This document shows, piece by piece, positions 30,256 to 39,666 of a stretch of DNA of 64,000 nucleotides. Every line of letters starts with the position of its first letter. Within the stretch, counting starts at the first letter, position 1. The notes under the pieces are model-generated. The model saw only the letters and a list, made by a program, of their open reading frames with translations. It had not been told where the DNA came from and did no database searches. The position numbers and the translations under genes are program-made. Source of the DNA: Jeongeupia sp. USM3 (lineage in GTDB: Bacteria > Pseudomonadota > Gammaproteobacteria > Burkholderiales > Chitinibacteraceae); assembly GCF_001808185.1 (NCBI RefSeq), contig NZ_CP017668.1, positions 3,286,001-3,350,000 of the forward strand, in the 5' to 3' direction.

Positions 30256-30738
30256 ATGATCAAAGTCCCGCTGACCGTCGTCGGTGCGGAAAAGCTCAAG
30301 TCCGAGCTGCAGCGCCTCAAGAGTGTCGAACGTCCCGCCGTGATCCAGGCGATCGCCGAGGCGCGCGCGCAGGGCGACCTGTCCGAGAACGCCGAATACG
30401 AAGCCGCCAAGGAAAAGCAGGGCTTCGTCGAAGGCCGGATCGCCGAGCTCGAGGGCAAGCTGTCGAACGCGCAGGTCATCGATCCGAAGGATCTGGCGAA
30501 CTCGGCCGAGGGCCGTGTGGTATTCGGCGCAACGATCGCGCTCGAAGACCTCGAAGGCGGCAAGCAGGTCACCTACCAGATCGTCGGCGACGACGAGGCC
30601 GACCTCAAGGACGGCAAGATCTCGGTATCGAGCCCGATCGCGCGCGCACTGATCGGCAAGTATGCCGGCGATGTCGCCGAGGTCGTCGCGCCGGGCGGCA
30701 TCCGCGAATACGAAGTCCTCGACGTCCAGTACCTGTAA
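30256..30738 (+). CDS. greA: transcription elongation factor GreA
   Basis: This 160-residue GreA stimulates transcript cleavage by backtracked RNA polymerase. The N-terminal coiled coil carries the tip acidic pair in ARAQGDLSENAEYEAAKEKQ, and the C-terminal FKBP-like domain ends EYEVLDVQYL. The start is unusual only in reading MIKVPLTVVG, where many GreA proteins have M-x-K-x-P-hT. The ATG at 30256 has GGAGAAGAG upstream. A 110-bp palindromic element begins 2 nt after its stop. Confidence 0.97.
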   Translation: MIKVPLTVVGAEKLKSELQRLKSVERPAVIQAIAEARAQGDLSENAEYEAAKEKQGFVEGRIAELEGKLSNAQVIDPKDLANSAEGRVVFGATIALEDLEGGKQVTYQIVGDDEADLKDGKISVSSPIARALIGKYAGDVAEVVAPGGIREYEVLDVQYL

Positions 30739-30740
30739 GG

Positions 30741-30850
30741 GCGGCTGACAAAACCCTGCCGGCTGCGCCGACTTGCATTGCGAGCGAAGGGAACCCCCTT
30801 GGAACGTTTCGCGCGCCTTGGCGGCACCCGTTTCGCCGGGTTTGCGGGCC
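30741..30850. repeat. 110-bp palindromic (REP/MITE-like) element, copy 2
   Basis: The left arm GCGGCTGACAAAACCC (30741-30756) matches copy 1 at 13663 in 15 of 16 bases and continues TGCCGGCTGCG. The right end CGCCTTGGCGGCACC...GCCGGGTTTGCGGGCC aligns with the right end of copy 1. The palindrome is less perfect here. As in copy 1 it starts 2 nt after a stop codon (greA). Confidence 0.75.
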
Positions 30851-30911
30851 ACTCCAAGTACTCGCCGATCGCGCCGATTTCGGCGACAATGCCGGCGGTC
30901 TGAACGCGTAG

Positions 30912-31364
30912 ATGGGTATCATGAATCTGGGTAGCGGCATCCGTAACATCCTCACCACCTTGTGGATCGGCGGGATCTGGGTCATCGGCGTCATCGTCGC
31001 GCCGACACTGTTCAGATTGCTCGAGACGCCGGTCGCCGGCATGGTCGCCGGCCGGTTGTTCAGCGCGATCGGCTGGGTCGGCATGGTCGCGGGTGTTTAC
31101 CTGTTCATCTACTGGCTGTGGGCCGACGGCCTCGGCGCATTCCGTACCGGCCGGCTGTGGCTGGTGATCGGCATGCTGGTATGCACCCTGGTCAACCAGT
31201 TCGCGCTGTTTCCGCTGATCGCCGCGGTCAAGACCGGCGTCAGCAGTGCCGCAACGGGCATGTTTGGTGGCGGGCTGGCGCAGTGGCACACGATCTCGAG
31301 CCTGATCTATCTGGTGCAGGCGCTGTTCGGCCTTGTCTACATCTGGCAGGGTGATTCGCGCTAG
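30912..31364 (+). CDS. DUF4149 family membrane protein
   Basis: This 150-residue protein has four transmembrane helices: TTLWIGGIWVIGVIVAPTLF, GWVGMVAGVYLFIYWLW, LWLVIGMLVCTLVNQFALF and SLIYLVQALFGLVYIWQ. The pattern, with conserved WIGGIWVIG and HTISSLIYL, fits DUF4149 (TMEM205-like). ATG 30912 or ATG 30921 may be the start; neither has a clear ribosome site. The position between greA and yhbY is conserved in betaproteobacteria. The function is unknown. Confidence 0.85.
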   Translation: MGIMNLGSGIRNILTTLWIGGIWVIGVIVAPTLFRLLETPVAGMVAGRLFSAIGWVGMVAGVYLFIYWLWADGLGAFRTGRLWLVIGMLVCTLVNQFALFPLIAAVKTGVSSAATGMFGGGLAQWHTISSLIYLVQALFGLVYIWQGDSR

Positions 31365-31376
31365 GCTAGCTCGCAG

Positions 31377-31403
31377 CAAAAAAGGCCGGCTTGCATGCCG
31401 GCC
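31377..31403. terminator. terminator between DUF4149 and yhbY
   Basis: A stem GGCCGGC / GCCGGCC (31384-31390 with 31397-31403) lies between convergent genes. A run of seven A's at 31377-31383 gives an excellent U-tract for the minus-strand yhbY transcript. The plus-strand tract (CTTTG) is weak. Confidence 0.85.
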
Positions 31404-31425
31404 CTTTGCATTGGAACCCGGAGGC

Positions 31426-31746
31426 TCAGGCTTTTTTCTTCGCTTTCGGCAGTGCGATTTTTGGTTTGTCGCCGTTGCTGGCCGTCGCCCGATAAATCAG
31501 CAGCAGCTTGCCGATGTGCTGGACGGCCGATGCGCCGAGCTCTTTGCAGATCGTCTGCAGGAATTCGTCGCGCAGGGCGCGGTCGTCACCGAGGACGCGG
31601 ATCTTGATCAGCTCGTGCGCGTCGAGGTTGACGGCGATTTCGCGCAGCACCGCGTCGGTCAGGCCCTGGTTGCCGATCATCACCACCGGATTCAGGTGAT
31701 GCGCGAGGCCGCGCAGGTGGCGGCGTTGATCCGCAGTGAGTTCCAT
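31426..31746 (-). CDS. yhbY: YhbY/CRM-domain RNA-binding protein
   Basis: This 106-residue CRM-domain protein starts ELTADQRRHLRGLAHHLNPVV, followed by the GNQGLTD loop (GxxG-type RNA-binding turn) and LIKIRVLG. E. coli YhbY associates with pre-50S ribosomal particles. A Lys-rich tail (KIALPKAKKKA) ends the protein. The ATG at 31746 has AAGGA upstream. The gene is divergent from rlmE across only 36 bp, the same arrangement as in E. coli. Confidence 0.95.
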   Translation of the reverse strand: MELTADQRRHLRGLAHHLNPVVMIGNQGLTDAVLREIAVNLDAHELIKIRVLGDDRALRDEFLQTICKELGASAVQHIGKLLLIYRATASNGDKPKIALPKAKKKA

Positions 31747-31782
31747 GCTTCAATTCCTTGATTAAACAGGCAAGTTTACCCG

Positions 31783-32403
31783 ATGGCACGTAGCAAGACC
31801 AGTAACGCATGGCTGAAGGAACATGTGAACGATCACTACGTTCACCAGGCCCAGAAGGACGGCTACCGCGCCCGCGCGGCGTACAAGCTCATCGAGATCA
31901 ACGACAAGGACCGCCTGATCAGGCCCGGCATGTGGATCGCCGACCTTGGCGCCGCGCCGGGCAGCTGGTCGCAGGTCGCGGCGAAACTCGTCGGCGGCAA
32001 CGGGCGCGTGTTCGCGCTCGACCTGCTCGAGATGGCGTTCATTCCCGGCGTCGAGTTCATCCAGGGCGACTTTCGCGACGACGCGGTACTCGAGCAGTAC
32101 TTGGCCTTGCTCGGCGGGCGACAGGTGGATCTTGTGATCTGCGATATCGCCCCCAATATCACAGGCAATGCAGTCACCGACCAGGCCCGCTCGATGCATC
32201 TTTGCGAGCTGGCGCTGCAATTTGTCCAGGATCACCTGAAACCTGGCGGCGATTTCCTGGTCAAGGTATTTCAGGGCTATGGCTATAACGAGTACATGGC
32301 CGAAATGCGCTCCACTTTCACCCAGGTCCTTACCCGCAAACCCAAGGCGTCGCGGGACCGCAGCACGGAAATGTACCTACTTGGCAAGCAGAAGAAAGCC
32401 TGA
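31783..32403 (+). CDS. rlmE: 23S rRNA (uridine-2552-2'-O)-methyltransferase RlmE (FtsJ/RrmJ)
   Basis: This 206-residue SAM-dependent enzyme methylates U2552 in the A loop of 23S rRNA, a late 50S assembly step. The SAM motif DLGAAPGSWSQVAA is clear. The K-D-K-E catalytic set is spread over RARAAYKL, ICDIAPN, FLVKVFQG and RDRSTEMYLLG. No Shine-Dalgarno motif precedes ATG 31783 (CAAGTTTACCCG), so translation may start on a short or leaderless mRNA. It leads into ftsH, as in most proteobacteria. Confidence 0.97.
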   Translation: MARSKTSNAWLKEHVNDHYVHQAQKDGYRARAAYKLIEINDKDRLIRPGMWIADLGAAPGSWSQVAAKLVGGNGRVFALDLLEMAFIPGVEFIQGDFRDDAVLEQYLALLGGRQVDLVICDIAPNITGNAVTDQARSMHLCELALQFVQDHLKPGGDFLVKVFQGYGYNEYMAEMRSTFTQVLTRKPKASRDRSTEMYLLGKQKKA

Positions 32404-32463
32404 GCGGAGTAGAATCCGCAATGACATCGTCGAACCGGCGCGCATGCAGCAAGGAGTAAGGCC

Positions 32464-34377
<1,914 letters not shown>

Positions 34378-34396
34378 TCGTCGGCTCGATCCAAGT

Positions 34397-34425
34397 AAAG
34401 GCGGTGCCGCGGCACCGCCTTTTTT
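34397..34425 (+). terminator. Rho-independent terminator between ftsH and folP
   Basis: A 12-bp perfect stem AAAGGCGGTGCC / GGCACCGCCTTT (34397-34408 with 34411-34422) is followed by a run of T's to 34425. Only 17 nt remain to the folP ATG. Confidence 0.9.
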
Positions 34426-34442
34426 CGTCTGCGGAGAACCCA

Positions 34443-35270
34443 ATGTCCGAACTGCACTGCGGCCGTTTCCGGCTGGCCCTCGACCGACCGCTCGTCATGG
34501 GCATCGTCAACGTGACGCCCGATTCGTTCTCCGACGGCGGCCGCTACGACTCGGTCGCCAAGGCCGTTGCGCAGGCCGAGCGGCTGGTCGATGACGGCGC
34601 CGACATCCTCGACATCGGCGGCGAGTCGACCCGTCCCGGTGCGGTGCGCGTTCCCGACGACGAGGAGGTGCGGCGCGTGGTGCCGGTGCTGCAGGCGCTG
34701 CAGAGCCTGAACGTGCCGCTGTCGATCGACACCTGCAAGGCCGCGGTGATGCGCGCGGCGCTCGACGCCGGTGTCGATCTCGTCAATGACATTGCCGCGC
34801 TCGAGGCCGACGGCGCGCTTGAGCTTGTCGCGCGGTCGCAGGCGGCGGTGTGCCTGATGCACAAGCAGGGCGAGCCGCAGAGCATGCAGGCCGCACCGCA
34901 TTACGACGACGTGGCTTCCGAGGTCGAGGCGTATCTGGCCGGACGTCGCGACGCCGCGCTCGCGGCCGGGATCGATGCGCAGCGGTTGCTGCTCGACCCG
35001 GGTTTCGGTTTCGGCAAGGCCTTCGAGCACAATGTCGCGCTGTTCCGCTCGCTGGCCGGGCAGGCCGCGCGGCTGGGTGCGCCGCTGCTCGTCGGCGTGT
35101 CGCGCAAGACAATGCTCGGAACCATTACCGGCCGCAGCGTGCCGTCCGAGCGCGTCAGCGCCAGCGTTGCTGCGGCCCTGCTCGCTGCGCAGGCCGGTGC
35201 AGCGGTGATCCGCGTCCACGACGTCAGGGAAACAGTGGATGCGATCAGGGTCTGGCGCGCCCTAAAATGA
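34443..35270 (+). CDS. folP: dihydropteroate synthase
   Basis: This 275-residue TIM-barrel enzyme condenses p-aminobenzoate with 6-hydroxymethyl-dihydropterin diphosphate in folate synthesis and is the target of sulfonamides. Signatures are MGIVNVTPDSFSDGG near the N-terminus, DILDIGGESTRPGA, SIDTCK, and LLDPGFGFGKAFEHN with GVSRKTMLG later. The ATG at 34443 has GGAGAA at 34432-34437. It sits just behind a terminator hairpin in an otherwise standard ftsH-folP-glmM order. Confidence 0.97.
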   Translation: MSELHCGRFRLALDRPLVMGIVNVTPDSFSDGGRYDSVAKAVAQAERLVDDGADILDIGGESTRPGAVRVPDDEEVRRVVPVLQALQSLNVPLSIDTCKAAVMRAALDAGVDLVNDIAALEADGALELVARSQAAVCLMHKQGEPQSMQAAPHYDDVASEVEAYLAGRRDAALAAGIDAQRLLLDPGFGFGKAFEHNVALFRSLAGQAARLGAPLLVGVSRKTMLGTITGRSVPSERVSASVAAALLAAQAGAAVIRVHDVRETVDAIRVWRALK

Positions 35271-35359
35271 CGCCGAACTCCCTTCATTTTGCGCTGCAAT
35301 AATCGTGGCGCACCGGCATCGCACCGGGCACTCCAACAACATCACAAAGAGAAACCCCA

Positions 35360-36724
35360 ATGGCTAGAAAATACTTCGGCACCGACGGTGTTCGCGGCCT
35401 GGTCGGCGAATACCCGATCACCCCCGATTTCGCGATGAAGCTCGGTTACGCGGCCGGCAAGGTGCTCGCCGCGGCCGAAAAGCGCCAGACCGGCGACCAT
35501 GCCGCCGTGCTGATCGGCAAGGACACGCGCGTCTCGGGCTACATGCTCGAGGCGGCGCTGCAGGCGGGGCTCAACGCCGCCGGCGTCGACGTCTACCTGA
35601 CCGGTCCGCTGCCGACGCCCGGCGTCGCCTACCTGACGCGTGCGCTGCGGTTGTCGGCCGGCGTGGTGATTTCCGCGTCACACAATCCGTACTACGACAA
35701 CGGGATCAAGTTCTTCGGCGCCGGGGGCAAGAAGCTGCCCGATGACGTCGAACTGGCGATCGAGGCGGCGATCGACGAAATCCAGCCCTGCGTCGGTCCC
35801 AAGGCGCTGGGCAAGGCCAAGCGCGTCGGCGATGCCGTCGGCCGCTATGTCGAGTTCTGCAAGTCGACCTTCCCGAACGAGTTCGATCTGCGCGGCCTGA
35901 AGCTGGTCGTCGACTGCGCGCACGGCGCGACCTATCAGGTGGCGCCGTTCGTGTTCCACGAGCTCGGTGCCGAAGTGATCACGATCGGCGACAAGCCGAA
36001 CGGCTACAACATCAACGAGGAGGTCGGTGCAACCCACGTCGAAGCGATCCGCAAGAAGGTGCTGGCCGAAGGCGCCGACTACGGCATTGCGCTCGACGGT
36101 GATGGCGACCGGCTGATCATGATCGACGGCGACGGTTCGGTCATCGACGGCGACATGCTGCTGTACGTGCTGGCACGTTACCGCCAGGACCGCGGTACGC
36201 TCGGCGGCGGCGTGGTCGGTACGCTGATGACCAATCTCGGCGTCGAGAACGCGCTGGAAGAACGCGGCATTCCGTTCGTGCGCGCCAAGGTCGGCGACCG
36301 TTATGTGCTCGAGCAGCTCGCCGAGCACGGCTGGCTGCTCGGTGGCGAGGGTTCCGGCCACTTGCTGAGCCTTGACCGGCACTCGACCGGCGACGGCATC
36401 GTCTCGGCGCTGCAGGTACTCGAGGCGCTGATCGAGCAGGGCAGGCCGCTGGCTTCGATCCGTGCCGAACTGACGCTTTCCAGCCAGGTGCTGAAGAACG
36501 TGCGGATTGCCAAGGGCTTCGACCACAGCGCGTCGGCGGCGATCAGGGCGGCTGTCGCCAAGGCCGAGGCCGCAATGGGCAAGGACGGCCGGGTGCTGTT
36601 GCGCGCATCGGGCACCGAGCCGCTGATCCGGGTGATGGTCGAACACGTCGAAGCGGCGGTCGCGTCGGAATGGGCCGAACGCATCGCTGCGGCGGTCGTG
36701 GCCGAAGCCGCTGCCGAAGAGTGA
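35360..36724 (+). CDS. glmM: phosphoglucosamine mutase
   Basis: This 454-residue alpha-phosphohexomutase interconverts glucosamine-6-phosphate and glucosamine-1-phosphate for UDP-GlcNAc, hence peptidoglycan and LPS. The phosphoserine loop is S107 in VISASHNPYYDNGIKFF. The metal loop is ALDGDGDRLIMID, the sugar loop GGEGSGHLL and the C-terminal phosphate site RASGTEPLIRVM. The ATG at 35360 lies 89 nt after folP with AGAGAAA upstream. A separate promoter in that gap is possible but not convincing. A long palindromic terminator ends the unit. Confidence 0.98.
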   Translation: MARKYFGTDGVRGLVGEYPITPDFAMKLGYAAGKVLAAAEKRQTGDHAAVLIGKDTRVSGYMLEAALQAGLNAAGVDVYLTGPLPTPGVAYLTRALRLSAGVVISASHNPYYDNGIKFFGAGGKKLPDDVELAIEAAIDEIQPCVGPKALGKAKRVGDAVGRYVEFCKSTFPNEFDLRGLKLVVDCAHGATYQVAPFVFHELGAEVITIGDKPNGYNINEEVGATHVEAIRKKVLAEGADYGIALDGDGDRLIMIDGDGSVIDGDMLLYVLARYRQDRGTLGGGVVGTLMTNLGVENALEERGIPFVRAKVGDRYVLEQLAEHGWLLGGEGSGHLLSLDRHSTGDGIVSALQVLEALIEQGRPLASIRAELTLSSQVLKNVRIAKGFDHSASAAIRAAVAKAEAAMGKDGRVLLRASGTEPLIRVMVEHVEAAVASEWAERIAAAVVAEAAAEE

Positions 36725-36740
36725 TCCGGGTCAACCGACA

Positions 36741-36770
36741 AAAAAAGCCACGGCATGCCGTGGCTTTTTT
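36741..36770. terminator. bidirectional terminator after glmM
   Basis: A perfect 30-bp palindrome has arms AAAAAAGCCACGGCA and TGCCGTGGCTTTTTT, so it gives a U-tract on both strands. It lies 16 nt after the glmM stop and can also stop leftward pst transcription. Confidence 0.95.
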
Positions 36771-36774
36771 GGGG

Positions 36775-36956
36775 CTGTCAGTACTCGGAACCGGTCTCAG
36801 TCGGTGAGCGAGCCAAAGCAGTTTGTTCCCGCCCGAAGCGGAGGAACCGGAATGGACGTGAGGTCCATGAGGACGCCCCGAAGGTAGCCCCCTTGCGGGG
36901 TTCCGGAGCATCGAACGGGGACAAAATGCGAAGACGCAGCCACCTAATGAGGATGG
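36775..36956. other. hairpin-rich non-coding tract downstream of pstB
   Basis: No gene is supported in these 182 bp. Several inverted repeats lie in series: GTTCC...GGAAC (36825-36829 with 36843-36847, inner CGC/GCG), ATGGAC / GTCCAT (36852-36857 with 36863-36868) and CCCC / GGGG (36889-36892 with 36897-36900) with a TTGC loop. The tract is transcribed, if at all, as the 3' end of the pst mRNA. It could be a dispersed repeat, an mRNA-stabilising 3' end or a small RNA. Confidence 0.5.
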
Positions 36957-37724
36957 TTAGCCGAACTTGCCGGTGATGTAGTCTTCGGTCGCTTTTTTCT
37001 TCGGCGTGGTGAAGATGCTGTCGGTTTCGCCGACCTCGATCAGCTCGCCGAGGTACATGTAGGCGGTGTAGTCCGAGACGCGTGCGGCCTGCTGCATATT
37101 GTGGGTGACGATGGCGATCGTGTAGTCCTGCTTGAGTTCGTGCACCAGCTCCTCGATGTGCGCGGTCGAGATCGGGTCGAGCGCCGACGTCGGTTCGTCG
37201 AGCAGCAGCACCTCGGGCTTGACCGCGACGGCGCGGGCGATGCACAGCCGCTGCTGCTGGCCGCCCGACAGGCCCAGGCCCGACTGCTTGAGCTTGTCCT
37301 GTACTTCCTTCCACAGTGCGGCCTTCTGCAGCGCCCATTCGACGCGATCGTCCATCTCGGACTTGCTCAGGCTCTCGTACAGCTTCACGCCGAAAGCGAT
37401 GTTGTCGTAGATCGACATCGGGAACGGGGTCGGCTTCTGGAACACCATGCCGACCTTGGCGCGCAGCATGTTCAGATCGACGCCGCTGTCGAGAATATTG
37501 CGGCCGTTCATCACGATCTCGCCTTCGGCGCGCAGCTTCGGGTACAGCCCGTACATGCGGTTGAAAGTGCGCAGCAGCGTCGACTTGCCGCAGCCCGACG
37601 GGCCGATGAAGGCGGTGACCTTGCCTTCGCGGATGTCGAGGTTGATGTCCTTCAGCGCATGGAAATTGCCGTAGTAGAAGTTGAGGTTCTTGACGGCCAG
37701 CTTCGGGGTCAGGGATTGAGTCAT
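36957..37724 (-). CDS. pstB: phosphate ABC transporter ATP-binding protein
   Basis: This 255-residue ATPase of the high-affinity phosphate transporter has Walker A GPSGCGKSTLLR, the PstB-specific NRMYGLYPKLRAEGE stretch, signature LSGGQQQRLCIARA and Walker B VLLLDEPTSALDP. It powers uptake through PstCA and usually transmits the phosphate signal to PhoR via PhoU. The ATG at 37724 lies 24 bp after pstA. It is the last gene of the unit: no phoU follows, only a structured tract and the glmM terminator. Confidence 0.98.
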   Translation of the reverse strand: MTQSLTPKLAVKNLNFYYGNFHALKDINLDIREGKVTAFIGPSGCGKSTLLRTFNRMYGLYPKLRAEGEIVMNGRNILDSGVDLNMLRAKVGMVFQKPTPFPMSIYDNIAFGVKLYESLSKSEMDDRVEWALQKAALWKEVQDKLKQSGLGLSGGQQQRLCIARAVAVKPEVLLLDEPTSALDPISTAHIEELVHELKQDYTIAIVTHNMQQAARVSDYTAYMYLGELIEVGETDSIFTTPKKKATEDYITGKFG

Positions 37725-37748
37725 GGTCGGATCTCTATGCGGGTGCGA

Positions 37749-38585
37749 TCAGTGCGACTTCGCCGGGCGGACGAGGATGCGCGCGATGATGTTGAGCGAA
37801 AGCACGAACAGGCCGATCAGCAGTGCGCCGGCCCAGGCCAGCGTGTGCCAGTCTTCGTACGGGCTCATTGCGAACTGGAAGATCACCACCGGCAGGTTGG
37901 CCATCGGCTGGTTCATGTTCGAGTAGAACTGGTTGTTCAGCGCGGTGAACAACAGCGGTGCGGTTTCGCCGACGATGCGCGCCACCGCCAGCAGGATGCC
38001 GGTGACGACGCCGGCCTTGGCCGCGCGCAGGCTGATCTGCAGCACCATCTTCCATTGCGGGGCGCCGAGTGCATACGCGGCTTCGCGCATGGTGTTGGGC
38101 ACGAGGCGCAGCATGTTCTCGGTCGTCCGGACGACGACCGGGATGACCAGCAGCGACAGCGCGAAGGCGCCGGCCCAGCCGGAGAAGTGGCCGACCTGCG
38201 CGACATAGACGTCGTAGATGAACAGGCCGATGACGATCGACGGCGCCGACAGCAGGATGTCGTTGATGAAGCGGGTCGAGGGGGCCAGCCAGCCGCGTTC
38301 GCCGAACTCGGCGAGATAGGTGCCGGCGAGGATGCCGATCGGCGTGCCGATCGCGACGCCGACCGCCGACATCGCCAGACTGCCGACGATGGCGTTGGCA
38401 AGGCCGCCGGCGCTGCCCGGTGCCGGGGTGGTTTGGGTGAACAGCAGCGGTGCCAGGCCGGGGAGGCCGTTGCTGAACAGCGTGTAGAGAATCCAGAGCA
38501 GCCAGAACAGGCCGAAGGCCATTGCGCCCAGCGACAGCGTCAGGCTCAGCTTGTTGACCAGCCGGCGGCGGAAATAGAGGTTCAT
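37749..38585 (-). CDS. pstA: phosphate ABC transporter permease PstA
   Basis: This 278-residue inner-membrane permease has six hydrophobic segments and the ABC-permease EAA loop EAAYALGAPQWKMVLQISLRAA. PstA pairs with PstC to form the channel. I start at the ATG at 38585 (MNLYFRRRLVNKL). A longer open frame reaching 38933 runs antiparallel over pstC sequence and is not plausible. The stop lies 24 bp before pstB, and the start lies 20 bp after the pstC stop, so the genes form one unit. Confidence 0.97.
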   Translation of the reverse strand: MNLYFRRRLVNKLSLTLSLGAMAFGLFWLLWILYTLFSNGLPGLAPLLFTQTTPAPGSAGGLANAIVGSLAMSAVGVAIGTPIGILAGTYLAEFGERGWLAPSTRFINDILLSAPSIVIGLFIYDVYVAQVGHFSGWAGAFALSLLVIPVVVRTTENMLRLVPNTMREAAYALGAPQWKMVLQISLRAAKAGVVTGILLAVARIVGETAPLLFTALNNQFYSNMNQPMANLPVVIFQFAMSPYEDWHTLAWAGALLIGLFVLSLNIIARILVRPAKSH

Positions 38586-38605
38586 GTCGATTGTTTCCCG
38601 CGGTG

Positions 38606-39562
38606 TCAGGTGTTTGCGCCGTCGCCCTTCTGCAGCCGCAACAGCATCAGCTTGGAGAGCACGAGGACGACGAAGGTGATCAGGAACAGCAGCAGGCCGA
38701 GGTTGATCAGCGAGGCGGTGTGCAGCTCGCCGGTGGCCTCGGTGAATTCGTTGGCCAGCGTCGCGGCAATCGACGTGCCCGGATCGAACAGCGACCCGAT
38801 CGCCTTGTGCGAGTTGCCGATCACGAAGGTGACGGCCATTGTCTCGCCGAGCGCGCGGCCAAGGCCGAGCATGATGCCGCCGATCACGCCATGGCGGGTA
38901 TAGGGGAGGACGACGTTCCAGACGACTTCCCACGTCGTGCTGCCGAGGCCGTAGGCCGATTCCTTGAGCATCGGCGGCACGACCTCGAACACGTCACGCA
39001 TCACCGATGCGATGTACGGAATCACCATGACCGACAGGATCAGCCCGGCGGTAAACATGCCGATGCCCATCGGCGGCCCCTGGAACAGCCAGCCGATCAT
39101 CGGAATGCCGGCGGTGTGCTCGGTCAGCCACGGCTGGATGTTGTCGGCAAACCACGGTGCAAAAATGAACAGGCCCCACATGCCGAAGATGATCGACGGC
39201 ACGCCGGCAAGCAGTTCGATCGCGATGCCGAGCGGCCGGCGCAACCAGGTCGGCGAGAGTTCGGTCAGGAAGATCGCGATGCCGAAGCTGACCGGCACGC
39301 CGATCAGCAGGGCGATGAACGACGACAGCAACGTACCCTTGATCGAGTTCCAGCCGCCGAACTGTTCGGTCACCGGATTCCAGTCGCTGCCGGTGATGAA
39401 CGTGACGCCGAAGGCCTTGATGCTCGGCCAGGCGCCGTGGATCAGCGAAAGGATGATGGCGGCCAGCAGGGCCAGCACCAGAAAGGCAAAAAAGCGGGTC
39501 GAGCCGCGAAATATCGTGTCCTGCAGCGCTTGCCGCTTCAGCCGTAACTCTTGGGGCGTCAT
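38606..39562 (-). CDS. pstC: phosphate ABC transporter permease PstC
   Basis: This 318-residue permease has an N-terminal cytoplasmic stretch, six hydrophobic helices and the family loop ESAYGLGSTTWEVVWNVVLPY. The periplasmic GSDWNPVTEQFGG segment is typical of PstC. The ATG at 39562 with GGAGAC upstream is preferred; a TTG at 39580 would add six residues. It is separated from pstS by about 104 bp that contain a hairpin, so its level may be lower than that of the binding protein. Confidence 0.97.
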   Translation of the reverse strand: MTPQELRLKRQALQDTIFRGSTRFFAFLVLALLAAIILSLIHGAWPSIKAFGVTFITGSDWNPVTEQFGGWNSIKGTLLSSFIALLIGVPVSFGIAIFLTELSPTWLRRPLGIAIELLAGVPSIIFGMWGLFIFAPWFADNIQPWLTEHTAGIPMIGWLFQGPPMGIGMFTAGLILSVMVIPYIASVMRDVFEVVPPMLKESAYGLGSTTWEVVWNVVLPYTRHGVIGGIMLGLGRALGETMAVTFVIGNSHKAIGSLFDPGTSIAATLANEFTEATGELHTASLINLGLLLFLITFVVLVLSKLMLLRLQKGDGANT

Positions 39563-39588
39563 GAACGTCTCCGGTTCCAATCAATGCA

Positions 39589-39611
39589 ACAGGAGCCACG
39601 CGGGCTCCTGT
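39589..39611 (-). terminator. intercistronic hairpin between pstS and pstC
   Basis: A 9-bp stem ACAGGAGCC / GGCTCCTGT (39589-39597 with 39603-39611) with a 5-nt loop lies between pstS and pstC. In the direction of transcription the following T-tract is weak, so partial termination or 3'-end protection of pstS mRNA is likelier than full termination. Confidence 0.6.
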
Positions 39612-39666
39612 CGCTTTTCGGTAGCGGCGGCATTCTAAACGAATCCCGCGCACCACCGCTTGCTGC

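Noticed and set aside
36755..36976. 73-codon plus-strand frame in the tract between glmM and pstB
   Set aside because: It starts within the terminator palindrome, crosses several hairpins and runs into the end of pstB. Its composition is Arg/Ser-rich.
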